Shown: positions 1 through 9,900 of the stretch, piece by piece
Numbering within the stretch: position 1 is the first letter of the stretch
Layout: every line of letters begins with the position of its first letter
NCBI RefSeq assembly: GCF_949987535.1
Contig: NC_080071.1
Span: 24,823,032-24,887,031, forward strand
Reading direction: 5' to 3'
Origin: Balaenoptera acutorostrata
Taxonomy: Eukaryota; Chordata; Mammalia; Artiodactyla; Balaenopteridae
DNA: 64,000 nucleotides
The notes under the pieces: model-generated
Database searches by the model: none
What the model saw: the letters and a program-made list of their open reading frames with translations, nothing else
What the model was told of the DNA's origin: nothing
Translations under genes and position numbers: made by a program

Positions 1-999
1 TTTGATTTTATCTTTGGGAAATGTCCTTTTTATTTACTTATTTTAAAAATTCTGACTTCAGCTTTAGAATTAAGAGAGATACCCACAGTAATTGTTTTTA
101 ATTAGGGTAATGTTAAGCAAGTAATAAGCACTCAATAATGAATAAACAATAAGGTTCCAATATTTTAATTTATATATGAAGGCTAATTGCATATAATACA
201 CTTAGTGATTAACAAAAATTATTATTGAAAGTATTATCTTCACATATTTAAGCTAAAGTCTTAATAGATATTTCTATGTGAAGATGAATAATCCCTTTAG
301 AAATATGTGTTAAATATACGGAGGTGGAAAAGATGTTTGGGAGAAGTACCTGAAAAGAGTACATTTTCAGACGTTTGGAGAATAAAGTTCTCAAATGCTT
401 TATGGGAGAGATAGAGTTCTACAAATTTTATAAGAATTTGGCAAACTTTATAAAGATATGACAACAGAAAAGATGGAATGGCCGTTTTATATAGGGTTTT
501 CTGTAGCTTCACCTGGATGGTTAAATGAATCAAACTGAAAACCACAGTGGAGCTGACAAAGAGAGAAGTGTGATTTAGAGGGCACAACTGAGAATCAGAT
601 CTAAAATAGACAATACAAACCTGAAGCCACAAGTGTTTCATTAAGCTCACCCTGAATTGGTTCCAAGTCGTACAAACTGGAGATTTTACGTAAGAATCCT
701 ATTTTCATCTCCTTTTTACAAAGCACAGGGCAGCGCTGGGAAGCTTGCCCTCCTGACAACCACTACACCTAATTAAAAACTATCCATTTTACATGGCGTG
801 TGTTTGCTAGAGTTCCCCTTAATTCCTGTTTGGCCAGTTTTTTTTTAATTTAAGTTACTTGTGTGGGCCCTATAGACACTTGAGTCCTGATGTAAAGGAC
901 TTTATCTTCCACCAGCTAGATGGTATCAGTATCCCTTTCTCTCTAAATCTATGTGGTTTCTGAGGCAGGACAGTAAGCAGTATCCAAACGAGGATAAAC
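1..999. other. unannotated AT-rich DNA
   Basis: I recognise no gene or repeat family here. A minus-strand open frame of 117 codons (297-650) lies in ordinary AT-rich sequence, has no recognisable domain and is probably chance. Confidence 0.5.
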
Positions 1000-1155
1000 A
1001 TCATTATCATCAGGAGAGCTTGTTAAAATTGTGGATTCCAGTCATCTCCCTTCAGTAGGTTTAGTGGGGAGCATGACAGACGTATATTTAACAAGTGTCC
1101 GGATGATTCTAATGAATCTATTCCCTGACAGACTTTGGAAATTACTGAATGGGGA
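1000..1155 (+). mobile_element. MER5A-like hAT (Charlie) DNA transposon remnant
   Basis: The order of phrases 'GAGCTTGTTAAAATT', 'TTCAGTAGGTTTAGTGGGGAG', 'TTTAACAAGTGTCCGGATGATTCTAATGA' read loosely matches the MER5A consensus (short non-autonomous hAT element, near-palindromic). It is heavily diverged and the ends are not sharp. A second, better copy lies at 34296-34465. Confidence 0.6.
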
Positions 1156-1424
1156 TAGAGCAGGAGGTACATTTAGTCAATTCTTGAGTGTGAGAAACTG
1201 AGCCTAAGCTGTTTCTAATTTATTCACAAATGTGACTGTAATAGCTTTGGCTCCTTGCCAGTGGTCCCGGGGCTCTTGAGTTATCCCATTGGGTACTCTG
1301 ATAATGGATGTTATATGAATACTAAATATAAATTTTAAAAACCCTTATAGTATCATTTAAAAATGCCTATCCTCTATGCACCAAAAGACAAATATCAGAG
1401 GAGAGCTATATCATTGTAATTAAG

Positions 1425-1612
1425 CACCACTGTCTATTAAGTCCCTGTCATTAAGAATTTTCATGACGGAGATCTAGTCTCAATCTTTTAAATGAGGAAA
1501 TTGAGGCCCAAGGAAGTCAAGGACTGATTCAGGGTCACACAATTCAGTAGTGGTAGGGTTGGTCTGGAACTCCAATCTTCTGGTCTTTCGATCTTTGTTC
1601 CACCTTAGTGAT
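1425..1612 (-). mobile_element. MIR SINE remnant
   Basis: Reads 'AAATGAGGAAATTGAGGC...AAGTCAAGGACTGATTCAGGGTCACACAATTCAGTAGTGG', the reverse complement of the MIR core and 3' part. Old, diverged tRNA-derived SINE of mammals. Confidence 0.65.
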
Positions 1613-2531
1613 TCACACGGGGTACAAAGGATAAAAGGATGACTTGTACGTTCTAGGAGACCAGGGTTGTTTAGGGAGGAGGATTGAGCTCAGAGTTACA
1701 GTGATGTGCATTACAGGTGCTCTTAACACCTTCTTCCACCCCCCACCCCTTTCAGGCATAGGAAGAGCCCAGGTCTGCAACTTAGCCAACTTTTACTAAC
1801 TGAAAATATGAACTTAAAACTTGTACATATTAAAGAATAAAATACATAACATATTAGTTTTCTCCATAAGGGATGAAGAAAATATTTTAAATAATTAAGA
1901 CTAATTTACTAGTACAAAGGCAACTGTGTTACTAAAATAGAAATATATTTAGAGGTTAAAATTGGTAGATTAAAGTAACATTCCCTATGAGCCACAAGAT
2001 GTCACTATTATAGGCATTATGCATCACCTTATATTAAAATTCTTAGGGATTTATTTTCAAATAATATTAACAATTTTGAGTTCATGACCATTGTGTATAT
2101 TTTGCAAAACATTTTCATATTTTTATAAAGTGTATTCCATTATTGCTTTATAACTCTTGATATATAGAAAGAAACTGAAATCAAGAAATAAGAAAGATTG
2201 TGCTCAGCCTACATATATGAACCTGTGTAAAATCATTTGAGAAAGATAAAACACTTGTGAAAGTCCAGTTCATCCCCCCAAACTGACAGTTTAAAAAATT
2301 ATGTCTTTGTTCAGAATTAGAAATCTAATGCAGTAAGTTATTTTACAATAATTACTTCAATTAAAATTTAAAACCAGTTATTACAATTTGCAGGAGTTTA
2401 AGTAATTGCTAAAAGGAATAAATATGAACAGGACATGAAAGTTTCTATTGAACTTAAAATCCATTAGAAATGTAAAATTTTAAATATATGGAAATGAAAT
2501 GGAAGGAGCGTGCATCATTTAAGTTAGATAC
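1613..2531. other. unannotated AT-rich DNA
   Basis: No gene, RNA gene or repeat recognised. It contains a C-rich patch (about 1735-1752) and otherwise AT-rich sequence up to the target-site duplication of the next SINE. Confidence 0.5.
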
Positions 2532-2544
2532 TGAAAAATTAGAG

Positions 2545-2884
2545 GTATTTTAAAATAAATTTATTTATTTAATTTATTTATTTTTGGCTGTTTTGGGTCT
2601 TCGCTGTTGTGCACGGGGCTTTCTCTAGTTGCAGCGAGCGGGGGTTACTCTTCGTTGCAGTGCACGGGCTTCTCATTGTGGTGGCTTCTCTTGTTGCGGA
2701 GCACGGGCTCTAGGCACATGGCCTTCAGTAGCTGTGGCTTGCGGGCTAAGAGCGCAGGCTCAGAAGTTGTGGCGCATGGACTTAGTTGCTCTGCGGCATG
2801 TGGGATCTTCCCAGACCTGGGCTCGAACCTGTGTCCCCTGCATTGGCAGGCAGATTCTTAACCACTGTGCCATCAGGGAAGCAT
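2545..2884 (-). mobile_element. CHR-type tRNA-derived SINE, long form
   Basis: Reverse-oriented copy: the right end reads 'CACTGTGCCATCAGGGAAGC' (complement of the tRNA-like head) and the left end is an ATTTATTT tail. It is flanked by the direct repeat TGAAAAATTAGAG at 2532-2544 and 2885-2897, which marks an L1-driven insertion. The tRNA-like head would carry a pol III promoter. Short open frames inside it are only SINE sequence. CHR SINEs are known from whales, hippos and ruminants. Confidence 0.93.
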
Positions 2885-2939
2885 TGAAAAATTAGAGTTT
2901 TTTTAAGAAAAATGAAGGAAGGAAGAAAAAACATAAAAA

Positions 2940-3335
2940 AGACAGTTGCGTAACTTCATAGTACATTCAGGCAGGCAATTGTGTGACTGAAGAGTAGGAA
3001 GTATGGTGAGTAGTAGTAGGTCCTGAGTCTGGGAAAGTAAGTTAGGTCCAACTGATGAGCGATTTTGAATGGGCATACTGTTCTTTAATTTTCAAATCAT
3101 AGAGATCCACCTTATTAATAATTTTTGATAGAGGAAGTCATATGATCTAATTATTATTTTGCAGTCTGTGGCCATATGACTGTAGATCCACGGATTTGGA
3201 GGAGCGAGAAATCAGGGTTAGGGAAGTCATTGAGGAGGCTCATGAAATGATGAAGGCCCTGGGTCGGAGAAAAATGGGGACATAATAGAGAGTAAGTGAA
3301 TCCCATTGAGAGTTATAGAGACTACGGAACCGTTG
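2940..3335 (-). mobile_element. L2 LINE remnant (probable)
   Basis: Phrases such as 'GAAGTCATTGAGGAGGCTCATGAAATGATGAAGG' and 'GAAGTCATATGATCTAATT' resemble the reverse complement of the L2 3' region as usually seen in mammals. Diverged; ends approximate. A CHR SINE sits directly to each side. Confidence 0.5.
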
Positions 3336-3366
3336 TGCAAATTTTGGCCTTTTTAAAAGTTTCTCT

Positions 3367-3670
3367 GGGGCTTCCCTGGTGGTGCAGTGGTTGAGAATCC
3401 GCCTGCCAATGCAGGGGACACGGGTTCGAGCCCTGGTCTGGGAAGATCCCACATGCCGCGGAGCAACTGCGCCCGCGAGCCACAACTACTGAGCCTGCGC
3501 GTCTGGAGCCTGTGCTCCGCAACAAGAGAGGCCGCGATAGTGAGAGGCCCGCACTGCGATGAAGGGTGGCCCCCGCTCGCAGCAACTGGAGAAAGCCCTC
3601 GCACAGAAACGAAGACCCAACACAGCCAAAAATAAATAAATTAATTAATTAATTAATCTTAAAAAAAAAA
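3367..3670 (+). mobile_element. CHR-type SINE, short form
   Basis: Starts with the head 'GGGGCTTCCCTGGTGGTGCA', has a B-box-like GGTTCGAGCCC at 3423-3433, and ends in (TTAA/AAATAAAT) plus a poly-A run. It lacks the doubled 'CACAACTACTGAGCC' block of the long copies at 8420 and 13338, so it belongs to a shorter subtype shared with 34609-34898. A possible weak target duplication (AAAGTTTC/AAGTGTTTCC) flanks it. Confidence 0.92.
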
Positions 3671-4104
3671 GTGTTTCCACCAGCCTTTATAGGAGGGCTG
3701 TTTTAGTAAGCTTGCTAAATTCTGTCAGAGATGGAACTGGGGAGTTTTTTTTTAATTAAAAAAAGTCTACGTATTTAAAGGGCTTAAATGCTCTAAAGAT
3801 GTGTGTGATTATTATTGCTACTGTTATTATTAATAAAATATCTGCAGTTTTAGGACATCTAAAACTATCCTATAGAGATAGTATTAGAGCACTGTAATTC
3901 TCATAAACTGACTCCAAAGGCTACAGATCAACTAGAATCAGCATTCAAATGTAAACAACAAACTTGACTGGCATGAATTCTTAGGACAAAACTGAAATAC
4001 CTTTCTTCCTCAAAACCTATCTCCAGCTGTCCCCTCACAACGCCTGAAATACCCACTTCCCACCCCACTAAAGATTTGATCTCCTTAATTAAGGTATTAC
4101 ATTT
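3671..4104. other. unannotated DNA
   Basis: AT-rich sequence with no gene or repeat that I recognise. Confidence 0.5.
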
Positions 4105-4480
4105 CTAGGACTGCATTCATCCGTGCAACAAACATTGATTGCTGACCGTGTGTCAGGACTCTGCAGGTGATACAAAGACACATGAAATGAGATCCCTGTG
4201 TTCAAGGACCTCATAGCTTTATGAGACAGACATGTAAATAGTTTTCATAAAACGTGAAGTAGACGCCTGTTTCTTGGGAACACAAAGGAAGAATGTACTA
4301 ACTCTGGAGGAAGCAGGTAGTTAGGAAAAGGTGCCTAAAAAAGTGATGCTTGAGGTGTCTTGAAAAATGAGAAAAGTCCTCAAAATTATGAAAAGCCTAG
4401 AGAGCTGGCACCATATGGAATAAGGGGCCCATAGCAAGCTATTAAAGCGGCTCATCCATTTATTGCTGAGATAGATAAAG
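4105..4480 (-). mobile_element. L2 LINE 3' end remnant
   Basis: 'CAACAAACATTGATTGCTGACCGTGTGTCAGG...GATACAAAGACACATGAAATGAGATCCCTGTG TTCAAGGACCTCATAG' follows, with substitutions, the reverse complement of the L2 3' end (consensus sense: cast as 'caacaaatatttattgagc...'). It continues rightward into L2-like sequence to about 4480. Confidence 0.65.
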
Positions 4481-4908
4481 TAACTATCCATTTGTTTCCC
4501 TGAGACAGTCCTAGTTTTGACTTCCTGCCCCCCCTTTTACGTTTAAAAAAGTGCTAGTTTGTATAATAATTTTACTTATATGACAAAACATATAAATAAA
4601 GCTGTAGTAAAGGCAGCTGTGATTGTCACCAATTGTCATCAAGGGTGGTAGGGCAAGTAGATCCAAGGGGCAAGATACAGTTATAATGACAGAATTGGCA
4701 AGGAGCCAGTGGCTAGGAAAGCCAAAAGAAATGGAATAAGGATCAAGGTATGGAAAATAACTACTCACCTGAAACATGAAGAAAGTGTTGGCATATTTTT
4801 CTAATTGTATGTGGGGAAAAAAAGAAAGATTTGTAAGTAATAAAGTGCAGTATTTAACTTTGGAGAAAGCATGAAAGGCCTTATGTATCTTACTAGGACT
4901 ATAAAGTA
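4481..4908. other. unannotated DNA
   Basis: No feature recognised. A minus-strand open frame of 88 codons (4511-4777) has no domain that I can see. Confidence 0.45.
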
Positions 4909-5025
4909 ACAGCTAATATTTATTCAGTGTCTACTGTGCTCTAGGTATTATACAATCACTTGATAAGAAATAACTTCATTAATCCGTACAACAACCACAT
5001 GAGGCATATAGTAATCATTAGGATG
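4909..5025 (-). mobile_element. MIR remnant, left part of a split copy
   Basis: 'AACAGCTAATATTTATTCAGTGTCTACTGTGCTCTAGG' is the reverse complement of the MIR 3' half. The copy stops near 5025 at the point where consensus would run into 'CCCATTTTACAGATGAGG', and that continuation reappears at about 5420. Confidence 0.65.
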
Positions 5026-5029
5026 TTTC

Positions 5030-5418
5030 ACTGAATATTCCAGGTTCTCCAACTTCTGGGCACAGAGTAAGATTTTCCTTTATGACCTCCAGGGGTCAGC
5101 TAGGGTCATATGACCAGTTATGGCCAAGAACTTTTGAGCAGAAGTATAGTTGTTACCTGTGGGCTGAGTATTTAATTCCCTGTGTAAGACTCCAGAGCTC
5201 TCTTTTCCCTCCATCTCAGCAGCCAGAAACTTATATGGTGGTCAGTCCATCAACCTAGGCCATGCAGTGAGGTATGAAAGCAACATGGAGCAGAACCCCC
5301 AGCTGATCTTAGGAGACATTAACGTGAGCAAGAGATATCTTCCATGGTTTTAATCCCTTGAGATCTGGGGTTGGTTTGTCATAGCAGCTTAGTATAGCCT
5401 ATCTGGATTAGTACAAGA
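5030..5418 (+). mobile_element. ancient LTR, probably a solo MaLR-like LTR inside a MIR
   Basis: Contains 'CATATGACCAGTTATGGCCAA..TTTTGAGCAGAAG' and ends 'TTGAGATCTGGGGTTGGTTTGTCATAGCAGCTTAGTATAGCC'. The same two landmarks in the same order occur in the LTRs of the element at 18395-20345. It separates two halves of one MIR, so it inserted after the MIR. The family name is uncertain; MaLR (ERVL relative) is my best reading. Confidence 0.5.
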
Positions 5419-5419
5419 A

Positions 5420-5561
5420 AGGTATAATGTTTATATCCATGTTACAGATGAGGTAACCCATGCTCAAAGGGTGAAATAACTCTCCTAAGGTTAGAGATGG
5501 TGAGTAGATGAGCCACGATTAGCACTCAGCAAGTCCAGACAGATGTAAGACTGCACACCCT
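5420..5561 (-). mobile_element. MIR remnant, right part of the split copy
   Basis: 'CCATGTTACAGATGAGGTAACCCATGCTCAAAGGG' resumes the MIR reverse complement where the piece at 4909-5025 ends. Confidence 0.65.
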
Positions 5562-5814
5562 ACTACTACACAATATTGAATCTAACAGACTTTAGCCTTA
5601 ATCGTTATTCTAAATGACTCATATTCTGATCACACCCTTTCTCCTTTTGTTTTCATTCTTAAATTTGGTCATTATATCCCCTTTACCCAGCACAGACACA
5701 GAAAATAAACTCCAAGAGCAAGCAAAAGAAGAGGAAACAAACTTTAGGGTATTTGTGTGTTTTTCTTTACTCAGAAGTGAAGCTCAGACCTCTAATGGAC
5801 AGGCAAAATGTGGT

Positions 5815-6105
5815 AGGTACACACTGTGAACATTATGGAGCAGTTAAAAACAATGAACCAGTGTTCTACCTAAAAACAAGGATGGGTACTAGAAACATAG
5901 AAGACACAAGTAGAAAACAGTGTTATGTAACAGTATCATGTATGTTAAAATACATACACATAATAGAATACATATTTTGCAAGAACACAATGTAACAAAA
6001 AGCTGCACATCCAAATGGTTGCCCATTCAGGGAGCAACAGGTGTGGTTAAGGGATGAATAGAAATTTTTTAAAATTAACAAATCAACAAACAACCAATTC
6101 ACCAA
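5815..6105 (+). mobile_element. ancient L1M 3' end fragment (probable)
   Basis: 'CATTATGGAGCAGTTAAAAACAATGAACCAG' and 'ATGGGTACTAGAAACATAG' echo the well-known end of L1 ORF2/3' region in old L1M elements ('tatgcagcagttaaaaa...'). Heavily diverged, no poly-A tail visible. Confidence 0.5.
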
Positions 6106-7145
6106 GGTAGGGGATTTGCATATACCCAGGACGATAATGTTCTGTGAACTGGTAATATGAATGGCTCAACATTGTTTACCTCAAGTTTAAAAACAGAAGC
6201 AAAACCAAAACTTTATAAGAGCTGGAGTACTAGCCCTTCCCCCTCACGAGTTTCTTTTTCAGTCAACAATCATTTTGGAATAATTTCAAATAAGCACACT
6301 ATTTTTAAAATGCAAAATTTCTATGAAGAACAAGAAGCACGGATATACAGAATGAAGAGTAGGAAACCTTGGCAAATACAAACTACCTCTCCGACTTTTC
6401 AAACTGGCTCAGACCCTAGCTGTCAACTGACAGATCAGAGCCTCTGAACAGCATAAAAATCTCCACAGAAACCCTTATTTATCCCATGTACAAATACATC
6501 CATTCCTCCTGCCTTAGTGCTTCATTTATGTCCATAATTTGTCTTTCTTTAGATGTTATTTGCAGGCTATGTAGAAGCTTTGTAGGAGTCTGGCAAACTT
6601 AAACATCAGGGAATGGAAGTGACAGTCAGATGCATCCCAATGGCATTGGGTAGTTTTTGCTCCAAGGTGATATAAAATTGTGACAGGAGCTGTGACTCAA
6701 GCTGTTTGTCTGGCCAGACCTGGAGATTTGGGAGGCTGGTACCTGCTTTTATTTATTCATATGGAGGGTTATGGAATACAGATGCCAGTGCTGACTGTGA
6801 GTTAAAGAGAAGAGAGGATAAGAGCTTAGGCTTAACCTACAGGGGACCCGAGGAATAAAGAGTTCCAGAGTCCAGTGTGGAGAAGAGAGAAGAAAGGGGA
6901 GGAAGAAAAAAGACAGAGAGATCAGGCTTAATGAACCTTTTCCTGAAGTCAGTGAAAATGGGGAAGTGGAGCCTCAGAGAGCAATACCATCCCCAAACAA
7001 AGCAGGGGTAAAGTGGATCAGCCACAGTGTCACCAAATTTGTCAAGAGTTCAAAACCCAGAAAAATCAAAATCTGCAGTGAGAAAAACACTCATGTAGAG
7101 CCATACACTATCGTTATCATCAAGGTGAGAATATGACAGGAAATA
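6106..7145. other. unannotated DNA
   Basis: No repeat recognised. It holds a plus-strand open frame of 96 codons (6157-6447) without a recognisable domain, and a purine-rich stretch (about 6880-6935). Confidence 0.45.
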
Positions 7146-7147
7146 GA

Positions 7148-7198
7148 CGGCACATACACATACACAAACACACATGCACACACATGCACATACACTTA
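7148..7198 (+). repeat. imperfect (CA)n microsatellite
   Basis: Runs of CACATACA, CACACA and CATGCACA over about 50 bp. Confidence 0.9.
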
Positions 7199-7379
7199 TA
7201 TCTGATGCTCACTCTGAGAAATCTAAGTATAGATTTTATTATATTGTGGGGTGACGGTCTAACTTTATGTAAACAGAAAATGTGGTTAGATATTTTCTTT
7301 TAATTTCTATGACTGAAAATGATGAAAAGGCTTTATCCTATTATGAAGGAGTTAACAATAAAACTAGAGGCCCATTGAT

Positions 7380-7739
7380 AGCCTTCTTTCCTGGAAAGTG
7401 CTGAGGAATAAAGTTACAGAAAACGCCGGGCTTGGAAGTTACCTCAGGAGAGCAGAAACTGAAGGGAACCTGGGCAGTGCAGGTGAAAAATCTCAATATT
7501 TACTGTAAGTGTGAGGTAAATGTACACATTCACCAAGGGCCAGCTAAAACAACCTCACTTCCTGTGCAATTTTGATTATTGGGAATTGCCAGCATACCAC
7601 AAGCAATTTTAATTAGGGGAAACATATCTTCTTGTCATATTTGATTTGTAAGCAAATGTTGGGGTTTTTTATGAATATAGTGTTATGACCAAATAAATTA
7701 TCTTCCAGCTACACTTGTATTGTAAAAAAAAAAAAAAAA
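7380..7739 (+). other. retrocopy-like 3' end with AATAAA and poly-A
   Basis: An AATAAA at 7692-7697 is followed 25 bp later by an uninterrupted run of about 17 A (7723-7739), the layout of a reverse-transcribed mRNA tail. The sequence before it does not resemble an L1 or SINE that I know, and I cannot name a parent gene. No clear target-site duplication seen. It may be a decayed processed pseudogene or a chance A-run. Confidence 0.3.
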
Positions 7740-8194
7740 GTGACCATTTGACTCTCCAGACTCACTCTTACTTTATAAAGCATGACTCATTGTGGAAATA
7801 AAATGCCTTTTTCTTTTTTACAATCTCTCTTTCCTAAATTGTTTCTCTAAGTCTTTGTATCTGATTAAACATTGCACTGGCCAAGAATAACACATTTTTT
7901 TTGTATAAACTAGGATTAAAATGTTCCATCTTAAAAACTTTCTAATACCAAAGAGGCACACTCCAAGTCCTGACACACAATGTTGCATCAGTAATGTTGC
8001 ATGTGAATCTCCTGAGAGACAGGATAGAAGTAGCAGGCCCAGTAATGTAGAGGCCAAGAGAGACTTCAGAGATGGCCACATCTGAGCTGGACTTCCCTTG
8101 AGTTATTTGCTAGCTGTCTCAAGTCACAATAGTCTTGGGGGATGATGAGTCTTACTTGCTTCACAGGTATGTGCTTAAACATAGTCCAGTAGAA

Positions 8195-8312
8195 GACACC
8201 TAGCACAGGAAGCAGGAAGACCTGAGTTCCAATCCTCACCATTCTTATTAAGCAAATTAGCTGAAGGAAATCACTCAACCCCTTGAGAATTGTTTTCTCA
8301 ACTATGAAATGA
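8195..8312 (+). mobile_element. MIR remnant
   Basis: 'GAAGACCTGAGTTCCAATCCTCACC...GGAAATCACTCAACCCCTTGAGAATTGTTTTCTCAACTATGAAATG' follows the MIR sense order (ends in the '..CTCATCTGTAAAATG' block). Confidence 0.6.
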
Positions 8313-8405
8313 TTTCTAGTAATGGTCATTTTTAGATTTAATATTCAATGGTTTTAGTTGTCTCTATTTCTTTGCATGTCTACGATAATTTTTAAAGTTT
8401 ATGTT

Positions 8406-8419
8406 AAACTTATATTAAA
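8406..8419 (+). repeat. target-site duplication, left copy
   Basis: AAACTTATATTAAA, identical to 8766-8779, flanks the SINE exactly. Confidence 0.95.
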
Positions 8420-8765
8420 GGCTTCCCTGGTGGCGCAGTGGTTAAGAATCCACTTGCCAATGCAGGAGACACGGGTTCGAGCCCTGGTCTGGGAAGATCC
8501 CACATGCCGCGGAACAACTAAGCCCATGCTCCACAGCTACTGAGCCTGCGCTCTAGAGCCCGCAAGCCACAACTACTGAGCCCGTGTGCCACAAATACTG
8601 AAGCCTGCACGCCTAGAGCCCGTGCTCCCAACAAGAGAAGCCACCACAATGGGAAGCCTGCACACCGCAACGAAGAGTAGCCCCCGCTCGCCACAACCAG
8701 AGAAAAGCCCGTGTGCAGCAATGAAGACTCAAAGCAGCCAAAAAAAAAAAAAAAAGAAAAAAAAA
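8420..8765 (+). mobile_element. CHR-type SINE, long form, full length
   Basis: Head 'GGCTTCCCTGGTGGCGCAGTGG' with an A-box-like part near 8431-8441 and B-box-like GGTTCGAGCCC at 8474-8484 (tRNA-derived pol III promoter), then the doubled 'CACAACTACTGAGCC' block and an A-rich tail. A perfect 14-bp target duplication on both sides shows insertion by target-primed reverse transcription using L1 machinery. Low divergence and a perfect duplication suggest a fairly recent insertion. Confidence 0.96.
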
Positions 8766-8779
8766 AAACTTATATTAAA
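8766..8779 (+). repeat. target-site duplication, right copy
   Basis: AAACTTATATTAAA, identical to 8406-8419. Confidence 0.95.
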
Positions 8780-9324
8780 TTTTCAGAAAATCACATCAGG
8801 GTAAATAACATGTCCCCTGTGACTCTGTGTTAGAGAATGGAAGTCTGGGATTGCATAAGTGCCCTGGACATCACACATTTTGAATTAAATACTTGGAGTT
8901 TGATATTTGGTAGAAATCACCTTTATGCTGTGTTCCATTCCTCCTCCCCACCCCATAATAACATTTTCCTAGTATAAGAGGAGCCTGTCATGGATTTCAA
9001 TGGGATAGAGAACAAAGGAGGGGGATATTTCCCATTACAGGCAGAGACACCTAGAAAAATGCCTGGTGGAGTCTTTAGCCACTGCTCCTCCATCCACATG
9101 AAAACACTTAAGTGTATGGAGACCAGGAATGCCAGTGGTGTCCCAGGAAGTCCGTGCATCCATCATAAGAGGCTTTATACTTTGAAGGCTAAAAGAATCC
9201 CTGTACCTTAGGGAAATGGACATCTTTTTGTAGCTGCTATTGTTTAAATATCTAAATAACATTTGAAATAACTCAATCAGAAACTGGAAAGGGGGATTGA
9301 TAGATTGGCTTTGAGAATTTGCTA
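8780..9324. other. unannotated DNA
   Basis: Somewhat less AT-rich than its surroundings, with overlapping open frames of 73-78 codons on both strands (8923-9262). No family recognised and no splice-site or codon evidence that would make an exon call safe. Confidence 0.4.
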
Positions 9325-9329
9325 ATAAA

Positions 9330-9612
9330 AATTATGATGAGAATAGCTGCCATGAATTTAGTAGCTTCCATATGCAGGGTCCAGGCTCTTTACAAATGTT
9401 ATTTAGAAATGTTATTTCAAAAACATTTAGTAACATTTAGAAATGTTACTTCTAATTCTCATTAAAACCCAATAAAATAGAAATCTTGCCCCTATTTTAT
9501 AGAAGGCGAACCTGAAGCTCAGAGAAGTTCAAAAACTTGCCCAAATTTACAGAGCTGATAGAAATTAAACCTTGATTTAAACCTGCTTTTTCTGACCCTG
9601 GAGTCCATCCAT
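9330..9612 (-). mobile_element. MIR remnant
   Basis: 'CCCCTATTTTATAGAAGGCGAACCTGAAGCTCAGAGAAGTTCAAAAACTTGCCCAAATTTACAGAGCTGATAG' is the MIR reverse complement. An internal near-repeat of 'ACATTTAGAAATGTTA' around 9398-9447 lengthens it. Confidence 0.65.
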
Positions 9613-9787
9613 GGTTTTTCCATTGGTCCACATTGTCTTCTTCCCACAAAATTACAGCTACATTTTATTAATAATATCTTTGTGGCAGAACCCTAATAAT
9701 CTAATGTTAATATGATAGATCAACACTTCAACATTTTTGTACTAGTAAAGATTAGTTGTCCTCAAAATAATAGCAAGTGCATTTCAT

Positions 9788-9900
9788 TTATTTCTTCACT
9801 TACTCAACTAATAGTGACTACATGCTCTGTGCAATGTGCTACTATAGCCATAGTGGGAGTATCAAATAGGAAGTGAGCAGAGCCTAGAGTATTGTAAGAA
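9788..9900 (-). mobile_element. L2 3' end remnant (probable)
   Basis: 'CTTACTCAACTAATAGTGACTACATGCTCTGTGCAATGTGCTACTATAG' matches the L2 reverse-complement pattern of 'ACTCAACAAATATTTATTGAG..CTATGTGCCAGGC'. Confidence 0.5.

Noticed and set aside
297..650. 117-codon minus-strand frame near the left edge
   Set aside because: Composition of AT-rich non-coding DNA, no recognisable motif.
2607..2895. Overlapping open frames of 84-88 codons
   Set aside because: They lie wholly inside a CHR SINE and are translations of its GC-rich body. The same frames recur at 3322-3635, 8518-8721 and 34625-35015.
7148..7198. CRISPR-like or satellite array
   Set aside because: It is an ordinary CA microsatellite; no spacer-repeat structure exists anywhere in the window.
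8420..8765. tRNA gene
   Set aside because: The B-box and tRNA-like head belong to a CHR SINE; no cloverleaf with intact acceptor stem could be traced.
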